A stretch of 64,000 nucleotides of DNA from NCBI GenBank assembly GCA_030562195.1, contig JAUJPP010000003.1, positions 36,710,602-36,774,601 on the forward strand. Direction: 5' to 3'. Below the pieces are notes generated by a model. The model worked only from the letters and a program-made list of their open reading frames with translations, was not told the origin of the DNA and did no database searches. A program made the position numbers and the translations under genes. Of this stretch, positions 22,880-34,600 are shown piece after piece. This DNA is from Nipponacmea schrenckii. Its lineage: Eukaryota > Mollusca > Gastropoda > Lottiidae. Numbering within the stretch: position 1 is the first letter of the stretch; each line of letters starts with the position of its first letter.

Positions 22880-23353
22880 TTAAAGGGATAATAGGCGTTA
22901 GAATACACTCGTCATACGGCTTATATTTGTATTTCATATTGACTGTTAGTTAAATTAGTATGCATCCCACACTTTACCCAATTCTAAAAAGCCACAATAG
23001 AAATATATTCGGAATTTTAAAAAAAAGTGAGCCAGCGACGATTCCATTCAGTTTGAGAATAAAAGCGTCTGGTAAATCAACGCTAAAACATCATTGTGGA
23101 ATTCAACAGTAGGGGTCAAGGACGCGTGAAAACTCACATGTTAGAGTTACTTCCCTTTATATTTACACGATTTGAAAATCGCTTGATGGATGGCTCAAGC
23201 GTTTTATGATTAACTACTTTACTTTGGGGATTTATTGGATTTTAGAGGGATTTTGATGTATAGGTAAGACCACTGATGGATATATACTATTATTGTCCAA
23301 ATTTGAGTGAACTTAAAATTTTATGTTCGTTCTAACGCCTATTATCCCTTTAA
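22880..23353. mobile_element. TTAA-flanked MITE family B, copy 2
   Basis: 474 bp bounded by TTAA, with both ends TTAAAGGGATAATAGGCGTT (right end as reverse complement). It is an inverted, well-preserved counterpart of 10241-10726. It lies between the GGH 5' end and the AMN1 3' end, about 320 bp from the AMN1 stop codon. Confidence 0.85.
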
Positions 23354-23672
23354 GTGAGAAATATAGCTTATGTAAGGCCTATTTGAAAGGAGGCAACCCT
23401 CATCACAATATATATCACCAATGCTAATATGGGATAGTGACCAACCAAACAAAAGAAAATAAAACCACTAGAAAAATGAACAATTTTGGAATGATGAAAA
23501 AAAATAAATCCAGAACTAAGTTTATCAGAATATAATCAAAAACTACCAAAATGAACAATTTCAGATCAGTTGTTTTAATAAAAACATTTCATGTAAACAA
23601 AAGCTCTAATAAATCAACATTATGTACATTAGACATTAAACTTTACATATTTGTCAATTGTCTTTGGAGAAT

Positions 23673-26600
23673 TCAATAAATTGTCCATGTCACATGTTTC
23701 ATCTGTGGTCCTTCTCTATCTTCCAAAGCCAATCTAGCTTGTTCTGAAATACATTAAAAATTCAATAAATCGGAAAGTAGATAAGGTAGATGAGTACAGA
23801 TATTTTTCAGTAACTTTGCTGATATTTTGACAGTTAATACTGAATGCTGATTAATAAATTGATTCATTTTTTAAAAATAGTGCTTACAAACCTGTCATTT
23901 TAGGACAACCATGGAATATTAATATTGATACCAAAGGACAAGATTGTGTAACTGCCTCTACTGATTCATCAGTTAAAGCTACACAGTTGCTTATATCTAA
24001 CTCCTGAAAATAGTGAACGTAATGTAATTTATATATATATACTGCAATCCAGCATCAAAATCAAGTCCCACAGTAGTTAATCAATAATTAATTGGTCTCT
24101 CTAAACCGGCATCTGAATCCGTATTAATTGAAGTTAATCCGTTAACGGCCTAATTAATCACTTATGCAATTAATTACTCTTAAATGGATTACCACTGCTA
24201 AGGGCAAACCGGCAACCCCTCCAAACCAGCATTTACCACAGGGCCGACAGCCTGCTGGTTAAGAGGGGTTTCTCTGAATTGTGAACTGTATAACTTCATT
24301 CCTAACAACTTCATTAGACATTTGTTGACAATGGTCATATAATCTCCACATTATTATATAAAAGATAGCTTGCCAGGCAAGGTAACATACGCCCACTGGC
24401 AGCATTGAATTTGAAAAGTAAATAAAGCAATAACTCAAAAACATTCACTGAATTAATATTGAAGTAAAGGGCAATGACTAAAAAACTGTTCATGGAAAAT
24501 TGTCAAATTAGAACTTGACCACCATCTTATCTACTTCAATACTCATACCAAGTTTCATCAAATCTATTAAAATATTGTAGCTTATTTTGCAAGCACAAAT
24601 ATTTTTGACGCAATTTTACTAAGTCAAGGGCAATAACCCAAAAACCATTTGTTAAAAAAAGTCAGAAATTCAATCTTGACTAATGTCTTATCAATTCTGA
24701 TGCTTACACCAAGTTCCATCAAAATCCTTTGAAAATTAAAGCTTCTTATTGCAACCACAATAGAATTTTACTAAGTCAAGGACAATAACTTAAAACAATT
24801 CATTGAAAACTGTCAAATTCAAACTTGACTGAGGCCTAATCAATTCCAATGCTCACACCAAGTTTCATCATCATCCTCTGAAAATTGGAGGATTTATTTC
24901 ATCGAAACTAAAATTTTGACAAGATTTTTCTAAGTCAAGGGCAATAACTCAAAAACCTTTCATGCGATAATTTCCATTTTCGAACTTGACCGAGATATCA
25001 TCAATATATACATGTATACCAAGTTTCATCAAGATCGGATAAAAACTGTAGCTTCTATTGTGAATACAACCCGAATTTGACGTGTTTTTACTAAGTCAAG
25101 GGCAATAACTCAAAACCGCTCATGCGATTATTTCTATTTTCGAACTTGACCGAGATATCATCAATATATACATGTATACCAAGTTTCATTAAGATCGGAT
25201 AAAAACTGTAGCTTCTATTGTGGATACAACCCAAATTTGACACGTTTTTACTAAGTCAAGGGCAATAACTCAAAAACCGCTCATGCGATTATTTCTATTT
25301 TCGAACTTGACCGAGATATTATCAATATATACATGTATACCAAGTTTCATTAAGATCGGATAAAAACTGTAGCTTCTATTGTGGATACAACCCAAATTTG
25401 ACACGTTTTTACTAAGTCAAGGGCAATAACTCAAAAACTGCTCATGCGATTATTTCTATTTTCGAACTTGACCGAGATATCATCAATATATACATGTATA
25501 CCAAGTTTCATTAAGATCGGATAAAAACTGTAGCTTCTATTGTGGATACAACCCAAATTTGACACGTTTTTACTAAGTCAAGGGCAATAACTAAAAAAAC
25601 GCTCGTGCGATTATTTCTATTTTCAAACTTGACAGAGATACCATCAATATATACATGTATACCCAGTTTCATTAAGATCGGATAAAAACTGTAGCCTCTA
25701 TTGTGGATACAAGCCAAATTTGACACGTTTTTACTAAGTCAAGGGCAATAACTCAAAAACCTTTCATGCGATTTTTTCGATTTTCGAACTTGACCGAGAT
25801 ATCATCAATATATACATGTATACCAAGTTTCATTAAGATCGGATAAAAACTGTAGCCTCTATTGTGGATACAACCCAAATTTGACGTGTTTTTACTAAGT
25901 CAAGGGCAATAACTCAAAAACCGCTCATGCGATTATTTCTATTTTAGAACTTGACCGAGATATCATCAATATATACCAAGTTTCATTAAGATCGGATAAA
26001 AACTGTAGCCTCTATTGTGGATACAAACCAAATTTGATGCTTTTTTTCTAAGCCAAGTGCATTAACTCAAAAACCGTTCATGCGATAATTTCCATTTTCG
26101 AACTTGACCGAGATATTATCAATATATACATGTATACCAAGTTTCATTAAGATCGGATAAAAACTGTAGCCTCTATCGTGGATACAACAAATGTGGACGG
26201 ACTGACAGGGGCGACGGCAATATAAGTCCACATTTCCATGTGGGCGTATAACATGTGGGCGTATAAAAAGTAAGTGCTTGTAGGGAGTATTTATTGTGGT
26301 AGCTTATAGAAATTGGGCTCTTAATAAAGGTGGTTGTGTGAGCAGGATATACTGTATACCAATATCATACCTTGATTGTTTGATTACAATTTCCGCTAAC
26401 CAGTTTAAAAATTCCATCATCTGTTACCTACAATAATGTTGTAACATATTCATAGCTCACTGCTTATCATTCCATTATTATTTTAAGCATGTATATTTAA
26501 TTTAGCCAATTCAGTTAGAGTCTAACAACCGGGCTCTTGAATGGTTATCAAATTAACCTTTTAACCATACCAGTATAAACTAAACAGATTTTCGCTCTCT

Positions 26601-28432
26601 TCAGTGCTGTCGTTTTGTGACAGATACAAAAGCTGTATTGCATGTCGAATGTTTCAAAAGCGTCATGTAAGGTCAAAAAGGTTAATTTGATAAAAAGTTT
26701 TAGAACCCAATGAACTGAAAAAATTAAAAATAAATGCTTATACAAAAAAAAAAAAATAAATAAAAAAAATGATTTGATCTAATTTTGATTCGACTGAATG
26801 CTCATGGTCAGAAAAGCATTTTATGTGGCACAGCATATTACTTTCACAAGACATTTTGAAAGACCAACTAATGTCACTGAGATGTTTCTCTTCTTCAATT
26901 ATATATATTTCAAATATAAAGGTGGTTGGTACAGATTTACATAAAATACTGTTAGTTAATTATACAGACATTGAGCATGTTTAAAATAATAAAATTTGTG
27001 CTGTTTAAAATATAAACCTACCTGAGTCATTGAGATATTTAAAGAAGATATAAATGATAAATGTTCACCAATAGCTATCACAGATTTATCAGTTAACTGA
27101 GTACATCCTCGAAGATTTAAGTGGCGTAATCTTGGACAATTCTCAGCCAGCGCCATCACACCCTCATCAGTAATATTTGAACATTTTCTGAGAAACACAA
27201 TTTGTAGATATGGACAAGATCTTGCAAGATTCATGATGCCTGGAATCAAATTTGAGAACACATTATAGATTATTTTAGACTTTTTCAAGTAATTACTGAT
27301 TACTACAATATTTCATCTATTTTCTGTGCTGCTCTTTTTTTAAGAATGTTATTTGTATGATATCTTTGATTCATTCCTTTTCTTTAGCATACAACAACAC
27401 AATGATTTTAATGAATAATAGAATAAAAAGTTTTCTTTTTCTATATTCATATATCGTGTTCTGCAAGGAGTCTCAATAATGATATAAAAAAATATATCAA
27501 AAAAAGGGTACCTTGTGAAGTTATACCACTTCTAAGTTCTGGTTTAGGTGAATTTAAATCAATTTTAACTAGGTTGGGACATTTTTTTAGTTTAAATAAA
27601 CCTTCATCACTTATATTTTCACAGAGATTCATTTCAATTTTTCTTATTTTATTGTGTATAATCTGAAAACAAAATAATGTAACCTACTACAACAATAGGG
27701 ATTTTTAAAACAAATTATTAAGAAGAAATTTCCAGTGTCAGGTTTAGGCCTAATGATATCACGAAAAGTGACAAGATCATGTCAATACAGGAAGGTGTAA
27801 TGCCTTAGCTTTTCTTGCTAACTGATTCAGATATAAGATATTGTAAAAATAATAGGCTATTTGACATTCTGATGTCATTTCAGTCCCATAAAGTTTTTAA
27901 TCAGTTTTAAAAGTTACCAATTCTATGTTATTGTCTGCCAAAATTCCTCTCCTTGACATTAACTTTAAACATTCATCTTTTATATGTGATGACATATTCT
28001 TTATACCATCACCATGTTTATCTAAATCATGTACAACAGCCCTTGAGGACCTGGAATTATCATGATAAAATACTGCAGATCAAATAATCTTAGATTACAA
28101 AGTATTATATTATTTCCATTTCTTGTCTCAAACTCAAATTATTCTACAAACAAGATACATCAAGGCTTTGCCTTATTATCCCACATATTGATATGAGCCC
28201 CAGGATTAAAGAATCCAGGGTTGTTAATCTGATTTGATTGAATAATTGTTATAGGAGCAGTTTTGTAGAACATGAAATATTGGAATATGATGCCAACAAT
28301 GGCACAAGTAGGGCCTAGAGCCAGAGGCCTACCAGTATCTCTGCTAGTGCAAAATAATGTTGGCCTACTAAAAATATTCAGATCAACTAACATTGTGAAA
28401 AGAGTGGCTACAGAGTCGTTAAAGGTCATCAT
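23673..28432 (-). CDS. AMN1: AMN1 homologue (leucine-rich-repeat protein)
   Basis: LRR protein related to yeast Amn1 (antagonist of mitotic exit) and to F-box/LRR proteins but without an F-box; its animal role is poorly known. Exons on the minus strand: 28432-28392 (tentative), 28050-27918, 27662-27512, 27239-27022, 26427-26371, 24003-23892 and 23743-23673. All phases join, giving 260 aa, against 258 in human. Key matches are IKDECLKLMS, CENISDEGLFKLKKCPNLVK, CSNITDEGVMALAENCPRLR, CTQLTDKSVIAIGEH, VTDDGIFKLVSG, NCVALTDESVEAVTQSCPLV, ILIFHGCPKMTEQARLALED and the conserved end KHVTWTIY. The repeated (N/C)-x-x-(L/I)TDEG units are cysteine-containing LRRs. The first exon (MMTFNDSVATLFT plus two bases) has a non-ideal AT|GTTAGT donor and no strong conservation; all other exons are secure. 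Confidence 0.9.
24096..24272. mobile_element. Possible short pogo-like MITE
   Basis: CTCTCTAAACCGGCA at the left and the complement of CCCTCTTAACCAGCAGG at the right form a partial inverted repeat (about 12 of 15 bases), with a related internal CCTCCAAACCAGCA. It lies in an AMN1 intron. The exact borders and the TA duplication are not confirmed. Confidence 0.35.
24445..26262 (+). repeat. ~161-bp tandem array (family E) in an AMN1 intron
   Basis: Successive CGAACTTGACCGAGATATCA blocks or variants start at 24981, 25141, 25302, 25463, 25624, 25785 and 25946, spaced 160-161 bp. The final unit at 26099 is shortened to 153 bp by loss of ATACATGT. Degenerate units extend left to about 24445. Each unit holds TACCAAGTTTCATTAAGATC, AAAAACTGTAGCTTCTATTG and AAGTCAAGGGCAATAACTCA. 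The array ends in GGACGGACTGACAGG and duplicated GTGGGCGTATAA. Neighbouring central units are nearly identical, implying recent homogenisation. ORFs on the minus strand across it are artefacts. Confidence 0.95.
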
Positions 28433-28618
28433 CGCGCTATATTTCAGAAATCTAGTCAAATTTTTACATCTTCATAATATTAGGTTCATGTCTTCTAAAA
28501 TCTCAGTTTGTTTACTAACAGCAACAAAATCTGAATTTCTACCAATCAAATTTGTGCAAAATGTTGAATGCTGATAAACTTTTGAATCACGTGATATTTC
28601 CCGTGTATCGTCATCAAG
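28433..28618. promoter_or_regulatory. Bidirectional promoter region, AMN1 / ARFGAP2
   Basis: Only ~186 bp separate the tentative AMN1 ATG from the ARFGAP2 ATG on the opposite strand. The palindrome TCACGTGA, an E-box of the USF/MITF-TFE class, lies at 28587-28594, about 25 bp before the ARFGAP2 start. No TATA box was recognised. The promoter role is inferred from geometry. Confidence 0.5.
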
Positions 28619-31600
28619 ATGGCTGAACAACCTACCAAAGCCGATATTAATGCGATTTTCAAGCGTTTACGGTCTATTCCAACGAATAAGGTATGTTTAA
28701 ATATCTTGTAATGAATACGACATATAATATGGTTTATACTGATGTGCAATAAAGTCACTTCTTTCTGTACTTTTTCTGATTATCGGCCACATATTTCGTG
28801 TTTCTGATTGTATTTTTATTCTGTTATGTTTCTGTGATCGAATGTCACAACGTGTCACCCAGATTTTTTTCACTAGACATCTTAGACCTAAAAGACAAAT
28901 TCTGCTATATTCGAACAGCAATATATTGTCACGTTTCTCACTGTAGCATTCATTAAGTTATGAGAATTCAATTATGTATATAGAGGCTAATCATACTACT
29001 GTTCGACCACAAATTCACAATGTTTACAGCAAATAGGCCTATCATTTATAAATGATTTATGTATGTATTGAAATACAAATAACATCCTAGACTACATCAC
29101 TGACATTCTGACAAAAATCAAATATAGTCACTAACTAGTACTCTTCAGTATAAAGATGATATAAAAGATTTTGATAATGTAATGGTGGACATAGTTAATA
29201 ATTTATAATTTTATTCCTTATTTTCAGACATGTTTTGATTGTAACAATAATAATCCAACATGGGCAACTGTAACTTATGGTGTTTTTCTTTGTATCGATT
29301 GTTCAGCTACTCACAGATCTTTGGGAGTTCATGTGACATTTATCAGATCAACACAGTTAGATACTAGCTGGACATGGTTACAATTACGTGCCATGCAAGT
29401 CGGAGGAAATGCAAATGCTGTAAGTAAACTAATGGCAATTCAGTCAATATGCAGAGTGTCCATATCTAATATAAATCCCAAGCTTGTGGTCATGATTTAT
29501 GTTTTATGGCCAATTTCATTTTGTCAAATATTTCTCTTTTAAGAATACTAATAGTACTATTATCCACTCAGTTGACCTTTATTATTTCAGCTTGCTTTCT
29601 TCCGTCAACATGGTTGTACATCGACAGATGCCCAACAAAAATATAACAGTAGAGCTGCTGTATTATATAAAGAAAAGTTATTAAATTTAGCTCAGCATGC
29701 TGTCCGGAATTATGGTACCAAGGTAAAAATTTATTGTAAAATTTTTTTTTTTTTAGCAAATATAGACGGTAATGGCATGTTTGTTCATTAATGTAATTCT
29801 GTCAATGAATAACTATTAGATAAGCATTCACCTTCATATTGGAGAGATGAAAATCCAATTTCCAAAAGATTCATCTGATAAGTAATTAAATGTCAGTCAG
29901 TGATGAAAAATGTCTCTATAACATTCAAATATCTGACATTTATATAACTGGCATTTAATGAATGTGAAATCTCTATTGAAATGTGTGTATAATGAATTTT
30001 TATTTCAAGACAAATGATTTGAAATATGTTGTACTGTAGCCAATAATGTGTTTCTTTTCATTTTATTTCTAGTTGTTTCTAGAAAATAAAGATGGTGCTG
30101 GAAACAAGGTTAGGCAACTCTTGTTAGCCACAGCCTTTAGTGTTTATTATCATTATTTTATCAAACTTTTAATTTCTAAGGGATTTGAACTAAATTTAAT
30201 ACAGCATTGTCGTTTTTTTTCATGTACATTTTTTATCAAAATAATATGACTGTAGTGGGGTATTAATTAATTTCTAAGAAAGCTTACTTTTAGATGGTAT
30301 TCAAATGTCAATATTTCATGTGAGCCCAACTTATCCCAGACAATATAACATGTCTTGTTCAAATCCCTTGAATTAACATGGGCATAGTGTCAAAAAAGAG
30401 AAATTGTATTCTATTTCAGTATAAAGCTTTCTAACATGGTTATTTTGCTTATCACTTTACAATTGATAGTGAATTCAAAAACTTGATAAATCTTTATTTC
30501 TTTTCAAACTGAAATTGTATTCTGCAGTGCATTAAATGAGCTGGTGTATCAATTATACCATGGCAAATTATTTTTCATACATTCTGAGAAGTGATAAAGC
30601 ATTAAAGAACTATCAGTAATTTTATAGTTAACAAACCTTGAGTATTTTCCATTATGGACTCTTTTGCTCCGAAAATTATATCATAGTTTTTGATCTCATC
30701 CTATCATCAGTGGGTTGTATGTGGAAGAGAAAGCTCTTAATAACAAAATGAAAGCTTTGATGATTATATTTATATTTTAAGGACAGAACATTTTGTTAAA
30801 TAGTAATGTTTCAAATACTTACTTTAATCTGCTATAATATTAAATTAATTATGCATGATAAATATTATAAATAACTATGTAACAATAAGTATTTCATTTT
30901 AAAAAATAGCCTGCCAGTTTTATATATACCCACTGTCAGTTTTGATTTCATATAAGAACATTTGACAGCTAAATTTATACATTCAAATGTGTTGACAAGC
31001 TAAAATTTGAGTATGTTTTTTGCAATTGTTCTGATTTTCAATAGGGCATCGCTTGTTTTTAAAAAGGAGTTTAAGAATAATATTGGTCAATGATTCTGAT
31101 TCACCTGACAGGAGAAAGCTTGTTCTTTTATGACTGAATATTATTTTTTATGATATTTGAGGATATTAAAATTAAATTGATGTCCGAATAACTTACGTAT
31201 TATAGAATCACAACTATATCCTTATTACATTCAGTTTGCTTAAAACACATTTTCATAGCCACAGAAATATAACTAAATATTTATAATAACTGTAATTGTA
31301 TATAATATAATTATTTCTAAGCTTTTGAATGTTTGTTCAAAGAGCTTCTGGGTGCATTTTAATTTAAGACTTCCTTTTTTTGGTGTTAATTATGGCTCTT
31401 TCTAGTACCATATTGTTGTGCTTTCACTGTAGCTTAAAAACTTTGTACCATCAAGAGGGAACAGATTTTGGTGTTTCCCATGGAACTATTAGGGGAAACT
31501 TCGGCATTAAGCAAGTTAAATGGTTGAGCTTTTTTCAGAGGTCTTTTACAATAATGACATATGTGACTACTGATGATAATGTGATTGAAAAGTGTGTAAC

Positions 31601-34600
31601 TTTGTTTGTGTAAAAGTGTCAGTTATTTAAACCATACTTAATGGACATCTGGTTGAAAAGTATTTTTAATTGAATTATTAAATTTTTGTGTCCCAGGTTC
31701 ATAATATGTATTATGTGCATAGAAAACTTTATTGGTTTCGATAACAAATTATGTGTAATTAGCTTATGCATGACTTATCAAAACAATATTTACAAGGGTA
31801 TGAGATATAATGTTTTCAACCATTGTATTTGATGACTATATTCAACTTTAAAAATAGCTTAAATTAAATCTAATCAGGAGTAAATGAAATTAAGCAAGTC
31901 GCTTTTAAAGATAATTTCTAAATTTCAGCTTCATATTGATGGAGGACATCATGAAAATACACCGGTTAAAAAAGAAGTAGATTTCTTTAATGAACATACT
32001 CAAGAAGAAGAAGAAGATTGGGCGCGTAATAATGTTATATCTGATACAGCTAAATTAGGCAGTACAGCTCCACAGCCTATTAATAATGGTAATGGTTCTT
32101 TCAACAGAAATACTGCAGGTAATATATAACATTTTTTGCTTGTAATGATTCAGTTTAATGCAGTGGTACTATTTTGTGATCACTTTGTTAATTATAGATC
32201 AAGAAAGAAGGTTGACAACTAGGTTTTTGGAGATCCTAACCATCTAATCTTATTGTACAACAATTATGATCTATGCTAATCTAAACTGTGTTTTCCCAAC
32301 AGAAAAGCACCAAAATTTTTTATACTTTAGTTTTTGAGATTAGATTGTTAGATTACAAAACTTAAAAATTTGTATAAAGTAAGCCTTGAGCTATGAATTA
32401 TATTATATGTTCATTTCAGATTTTGATCCAAATGAAGGACCTAATGTAGAAGCAGCACTCAGTATGTCACCAACTCAGGCCACAGCTGTTGCAGAACCCA
32501 GGAAATCTCTAATAGGTGCCAAAAAAACAAAAGGTGGTGCAGCAAAAAAAGGAGTAAGTTCATAAAAACTTATAGGAAATAGAAAATAAGTACATGTATA
32601 AGATTTGGCCCTAAGTTGAAGTTGGACTATACTTTGATTTTTGGTGAATGTTCACGACAAAAAAAAAATCTTCAGCAGTATACAAGAATTGACTTTCTGT
32701 TTGTTCAATTCGCTTTTTACATTCTCTCCATTGTAATTTACAGAAAGGTTTTGGAGCCCAGAAAGTAAAAACAAATTTTAATGACATAGAAAGTAGAGCC
32801 AACCAATTAGATAAAGAACGAGAAGAATTAAATAAAAATATGGCTATACAGGAGGCTAAATCAATAGAAGATCAGGAAAAACAAATGTAAGTTTCCGTTT
32901 TACATTTATATGAATAAAATATTAAATGAGATAAGATTTTAGCAGCTGAGCCAATTATTCTGTCTCTTGTTTATATGGAAATAACAAAAATATCTGATCT
33001 ACTGTAAAATATGTATGAGGAATGCAGGAAAACACAGAATTTTACATGAGAGGTATAGACCTTATGCATAGAATATTATTTAATTTTTCTGTTTGTCTAT
33101 AAAATTTATTATTTTCAGTCAATTTGATAAATCACGGATGGCTTTTATGTTGTGCTAATTACTAGGCCTACTTTGAAATGATAATAGAACAATTATTGAT
33201 ATCATTCAGTTGTCTATTTGTCATACGTTTGTTAACTTGATATTTATGTTTTTAGGGCTTCCATGAAATTAGCATACAAAAGTATGGATGCTCAAAGACA
33301 GAAACAGGAGGCCAAATTAAAAGCAGAAGATCCAAAGAAAGCTGAACAGTTTGAAAGATTGGGTATGGGTTATGCTGGCAGCAGGTATGAGCAACTTAAT
33401 ATTCTTAGTAACTAGACATTTCGACTCTAGTGTTGTAACAGATATGTGATAATTCTCAAATAACAAAGAAAATTTTCAGTTTGTTGTTTACTGAACCATT
33501 GTTTTCCTGTAGTGGTAACTCTGTGTTTGGATTAGTGTACCTGAAAAGTTTTCTAAATACAGTCACAAAACTTGATTATCTTTTGTAGAGGTATCAGTCA
33601 TTCAGCTGTATCTGATATGCAGACAATAGAACAAACTAGTCCTGATAAAGGCAATAAATATGATCGAGGCTCTAAGTCAAGTCGCAACAGAGATTTTTTT
33701 GAAGATGAATTTGAAAATTTAGGTTTTTCCAGTAGTTCAAGGTATGGGAGAATTATCTTGTAGAATTATCATATGAAATTATATAAAAGATTTGATGGAA
33801 ATAAAACATGTAGTGCAAATCATATTCCGAACATTAGAAAATGTCCAGTATCCCCTGACCTCTTTTATATAACTCGGGATTATAGATGATCTTTTTGAAA
33901 GCTTTTTCACTTAAAGCTGGTTTACAAGACTGATCATGTTATCTTGGGGCTGGTTAGACTGCAAATGTCTTTGAAATGGTTAATAATGATATCTACTTAA
34001 CCAAAGACCATTTTCTAATTTACTTTATAACTTGTTTTTACCAATTTAAATTTTGCCCAGAATAGAGATGTTATAAATAACTCGAAGAAACTGTGTTTTG
34101 TTTTGAATATGAACATGTGATCTTATATTGGAATAGGTATGGTAGTAACAATAGTAATAATGATTTCTATGGTATGAAAAAAGATGATTATAGTAGTTGG
34201 GGCAATCAGAATAAAGCAGGATCGTGGGATATTGATAGATTTGATAGTAAAAATGAAAGTAAATCTGAAAGTATCTTATCTAAAGATAATGATAAGTAAG
34301 TAGTCATCATAGTATTTAATCGAATACACAACATTCTGAATTTTAAAAGAAAAAACCCAAATAATATTATCAACTAGACCTACATTCTTATAAACAGTAC
34401 ATTATACAAGATTATGGAGGTGAGACAGTGAATTTGAATGTCTTATAAACAGTACCTATTCAAATGGGTTTTAACATCTTATTTCAAGAGCAATCAAGTA
34501 ATGGAGTTCACTTTAAAATGAATATGGTCTACAGTTAAATTTATCATGTTTCTTGAGAGTTTTTTATATATTTCCTATGGTGGTTTTTTCTATGTAAATT

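Noticed and set aside
28160..28459. 99-codon minus ORF and its overlapping plus ORF (28272-28574) as genes
   Set aside because: They overlap the AMN1 first intron and the divergent promoter. Only the short ATGATG segment at 28432-28392 is used, as a tentative AMN1 start exon; the rest shows no family features.
28473..28500. Alternative AMN1 N-terminus CKNLTRFLKYS resembling human MKNISRYL
   Set aside because: That frame has a stop just upstream, no ATG and no GT donor at the needed phase near the match.
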